From CBFIJI01 sp965662885 (GTDB lineage: Bacteria; Bacteroidota; Bacteroidia; Flavobacteriales; Flavobacteriaceae), in NCBI GenBank assembly GCA_965662885.1, contig CBFIJI010000038.1, positions 1 to 16,995 on the forward strand: 16,995 nucleotides of DNA. The letters are read 5' to 3'. Shown here one piece after another: positions 14,736 through 16,995 of this stretch; the first letter of the stretch is position 1; each line of letters begins with the position of its first letter. The translations under genes and the position numbers were made by a program. The notes beneath the pieces were generated by a model. That model was not told the origin of the DNA, searched no databases, and was given only the letters and a program-made list of their open reading frames with translations.

Positions 14736-16995
14736 AATTAACTCCATTTGTATGGGCGATAATACTTCTTTTTACCGCCTGTCAACCCTCCATACAAAAT
14801 CCAATTGCTTTTGATGCACTCGATTCAAAAACTACTGGAATAGAATTTTCAAACACCCTTAAATTCCGTACAGACATCAATATTTTGGAATACTTGTACT
14901 ACTATAATGGTGGAGGGGTTGCCGTGGGAGACCTCAATAATGACGGATTGGAGGATATTTATTTTACTGCCAATCAAGGTCCTGATCGATTATACCTAAA
15001 CAACGGGAATATGTCGTTTACAGATATTTCCGAAACGGCAGGTTTGATTATGGATAACACCTGGTCAACAGGTGTAAGTATGGATGATGTAAACAATGAT
15101 GGCTTGTTGGATATCTACGTTTCTAAAGTGGGCGCTTTTGAAACATCGGGAGGGCATAATTTATTATATCTCAATAATGGTGATGCCACCTTTACAGAAG
15201 CTTCAGAAGCATTAGGAGTGGCCTTTTCAGGGTTTTCCACCCAAGCTGCTTTTTTAGATTATGATCGGGATGGTGATTTGGATCTTTACCTCCTCAACCA
15301 TGCGGTTCACTCGGTAAGAAGTTATGGTAAGACCACAAAAAGAAAAGAAAAAGACCCTCTCTCAGGAGACCTTTTGTTGGAAAACCGTCTTAATGAAGCA
15401 GCAGGGCAATTTGTAGATGTTACCGAAGCAGCAGGGATTTATAGTAGCCCACTGGGCTACGGTCTTACCGTTCGGGTAGCTGATATAAATGATGACGGAT
15501 GGTCAGATATTTACGTTGGAAACGATTTTCATGAAAATGATTTTATCTATCTCAACAACCAAGATAAAACCTTTAAAGAATCCATCGCCTCTTTGGTTAA
15601 TCATACGACAAGGTTTACCATGGGCGTCGATATTGCCGACTTAAATAACGATGGTTTACAAGATATTTTCTCAACGGACATGATGCCCAATAATCCAGAT
15701 ATTTTTTTAAAATCTGGTGGAGAGGACTCTGACAAAGTAGATCGTATAAAAAAAGAATTTGGCTTTGAACCTCAATTAGCCCGTAATCATTTACAACTTA
15801 ACCAAGGTGCCTCTGGTTTTTCCGAGCTTGCGTTGATGACGGAAACCTATGCAACCGATTGGAGTTGGTCAGTCCTTTTAGCCGATTTTGACAATGACAT
15901 GCAACAGGATATTTTTATTTCTAATGGGATTGTAAAACGTCCCAATGACTTGGATTATATCAATTACCTGAGTAACGTATCCTTTGGATCTTACCAAGAC
16001 AATCAATTGGAGGACCAACAAAAAGAAGTCATTGATCAAATGCCTACCCTAAAAATCCCCAACGTTTTATTTAAAAATAAGGGAGCACTTGCCTTCGAAT
16101 CTTTGGAAAAATCGACGATTGGTCGCCCGAATTTTTCAACTGGAGCGGCGTACAGTGACTTTGATCTTGATGGTGATTTGGATATTGTTGTCAATAATAT
16201 AAACGAAAAAGCAACCCTCTATGAAAACCAAACCAATCGTGGAGGACTTCGCATTCAATTAAAGGGGACAAAAGAAAACCCAGTAGTTAAAGGGGCTAAA
16301 GTCCAACTATTTTCTAAAGAAAGTGCCTTAATGCAAGAGTTACAAACCACTAAAGGATTCCAATCGTCCTCTTCCCATTATCTCCACTTTGGCTTGCCCG
16401 ATAAAACTATCGTAGATTCGATTCGTGTAGAATGGACGGATGGGACTGTACAGTTAGAACCTATAGGTCAGACTTTAAGTGCAATAGCAATAACAAAAAA
16501 GGCTAGCGCACAGCCCAAACGTATTGAAAATAAGCAAGTAGCAGACTATGAACTAAAAGTACTTCCTGTTCGTCATGAGGAAAACTATTATTTAGATTAT
16601 GAACGCGAACAATTGATGCCTGAAAAACTTTCATCCGAAGGTCCTGCAACAGTGGTTGCAGATTTTAATAATGATGGGAGGAATGACTTTTTTATTGGAG
16701 GGGCACGTTATCGCCCTTCACAAATATGGATAGCAGAAAGTGATGGTTCTTATAGGAGTAATGATATTCCAGACTTTAAGACAGATGAAGTTTTTGAAGA
16801 TGTAGATGCCGCTACCTTAGATGTTGATCAAGACGGGGATCTAGATCTATACGTAGTTAGTGGGGGAAATGATTTGGAGCAATTTGATAAAAACATGATT
16901 GATCGTATTTATTTAAATGATGGACAAGGTGTTTTTTCTCGAGCCATGATAAGTTTACCACAAACAAACGGATCCACCATTGCTGTTGGGGATTT
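14732..16995 (+). CDS. Large VCBS/FG-GAP repeat lipoprotein with ASPIC/UnbV domain (paralogue 3, cut by window end)
   Basis: The frame is open from ATG 14732 to the window end (754 codons, no stop), so the 3' end is missing. The start overlaps the previous stop as ATGA. The lipoprotein signal MKLTPFVWAIILLFTAC ends at Cys17. The architecture matches the two upstream paralogues: first loop DLNNDG at 67-72, further loops DVNNDG, DYDRDG, DINDDG and DLNNDG, a degenerate DFDNDM, then DFDLDG. The ASPIC/UnbV domain is at about 505-585 (TKGFQSS, LHFGLP, VEWTDG). The second array begins with DFNNDG and DVDQDG. It is visibly more diverged from paralogues 1 and 2 than those are from each other, for example VGNDFHENDFIYL where they have ISNDFFERDYLY. 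If it follows the same plan, some 330 residues lie beyond the window. Its role is inferred with the others as surface binding. Confidence 0.9.
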   Translation, partial: MKLTPFVWAIILLFTACQPSIQNPIAFDALDSKTTGIEFSNTLKFRTDINILEYLYYYNGGGVAVGDLNNDGLEDIYFTANQGPDRLYLNNGNMSFTDISETAGLIMDNTWSTGVSMDDVNNDGLLDIYVSKVGAFETSGGHNLLYLNNGDATFTEASEALGVAFSGFSTQAAFLDYDRDGDLDLYLLNHAVHSVRSYGKTTKRKEKDPLSGDLLLENRLNEAAGQFVDVTEAAGIYSSPLGYGLTVRVADINDDGWSDIYVGNDFHENDFIYLNNQDKTFKESIASLVNHTTRFTMGVDIADLNNDGLQDIFSTDMMPNNPDIFLKSGGEDSDKVDRIKKEFGFEPQLARNHLQLNQGASGFSELALMTETYATDWSWSVLLADFDNDMQQDIFISNGIVKRPNDLDYINYLSNVSFGSYQDNQLEDQQKEVIDQMPTLKIPNVLFKNKGALAFESLEKSTIGRPNFSTGAAYSDFDLDGDLDIVVNNINEKATLYENQTNRGGLRIQLKGTKENPVVKGAKVQLFSKESALMQELQTTKGFQSSSSHYLHFGLPDKTIVDSIRVEWTDGTVQLEPIGQTLSAIAITKKASAQPKRIENKQVADYELKVLPVRHEENYYLDYEREQLMPEKLSSEGPATVVADFNNDGRNDFFIGGARYRPSQIWIAESDGSYRSNDIPDFKTDEVFEDVDAATLDVDQDGDLDLYVVSGGNDLEQFDKNMIDRIYLNDGQGVFSRAMISLPQTNGSTIAVGD

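Noticed and set aside
7625..16995. Three VCBS proteins as one gene broken by frameshifts
   Set aside because: Each has its own lipoprotein signal, complete domain order and proper start; they are separate paralogues.

Overview
The window comes from an AT-rich member of the Bacteroidota, most likely a flavobacterium. The signs are a SusC/SusD pair, lipoproteins with Bacteroidota-type signal peptides, A-rich leaders without clear Shine-Dalgarno sequences, and copies of a short TGAGCGCAGTCGAAGCG-type dispersed repeat. I cannot name the genus from sequence alone. No rRNA, tRNA, insertion sequence or CRISPR array is visible.

Bases 1-830 are repeat-rich and contain one small gene. Decayed repeat copies lie in two tandem arrays (about 56 bp and exactly 25 bp periods). 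They lead into an intact repeat copy, a 100-residue GIY-YIG nuclease gene, and an inverted copy that begins at the base after the gene's stop codon. Further decayed copies follow. Next comes queG (epoxyqueuosine reductase, tRNA modification), which converges on a lacI-type regulator with two bases between the stop codons.

The lacI-type gene is divergent from a long run of plus-strand genes that fills the rest of the window. The 158-bp divergent region holds a perfect palindrome with a central CG, GTTTTCGAAAAC, which is a good candidate operator. The run is: susC (TonB-dependent outer-membrane transporter), susD (surface lipoprotein), a strong hairpin with a T-tract, a large VCBS/FG-GAP + ASPIC/UnbV lipoprotein, a 192-residue lipoprotein of unknown family, a second large VCBS/ASPIC lipoprotein, and a third cut by the window end. 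Genes after the hairpin overlap or nearly touch (17-bp overlap, 9-bp gap, 4-bp ATGA overlap), so they look like one translationally coupled unit.

The likely common purpose is capture and uptake of an unknown, possibly glycan, substrate at the cell surface. SusC has no STN signalling domain, and no ECF sigma or anti-sigma gene is visible, so control by the LacI-type protein is the simplest reading. No carbohydrate-active enzyme, sulfatase or peptidase is visible. The place usually held by such enzymes is taken by three collinear paralogues, each with two groups of calcium-loop repeats on either side of an ASPIC/UnbV domain, plus the small lipoprotein. That module is the most interesting part of the window. 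I know of no assigned function for it.
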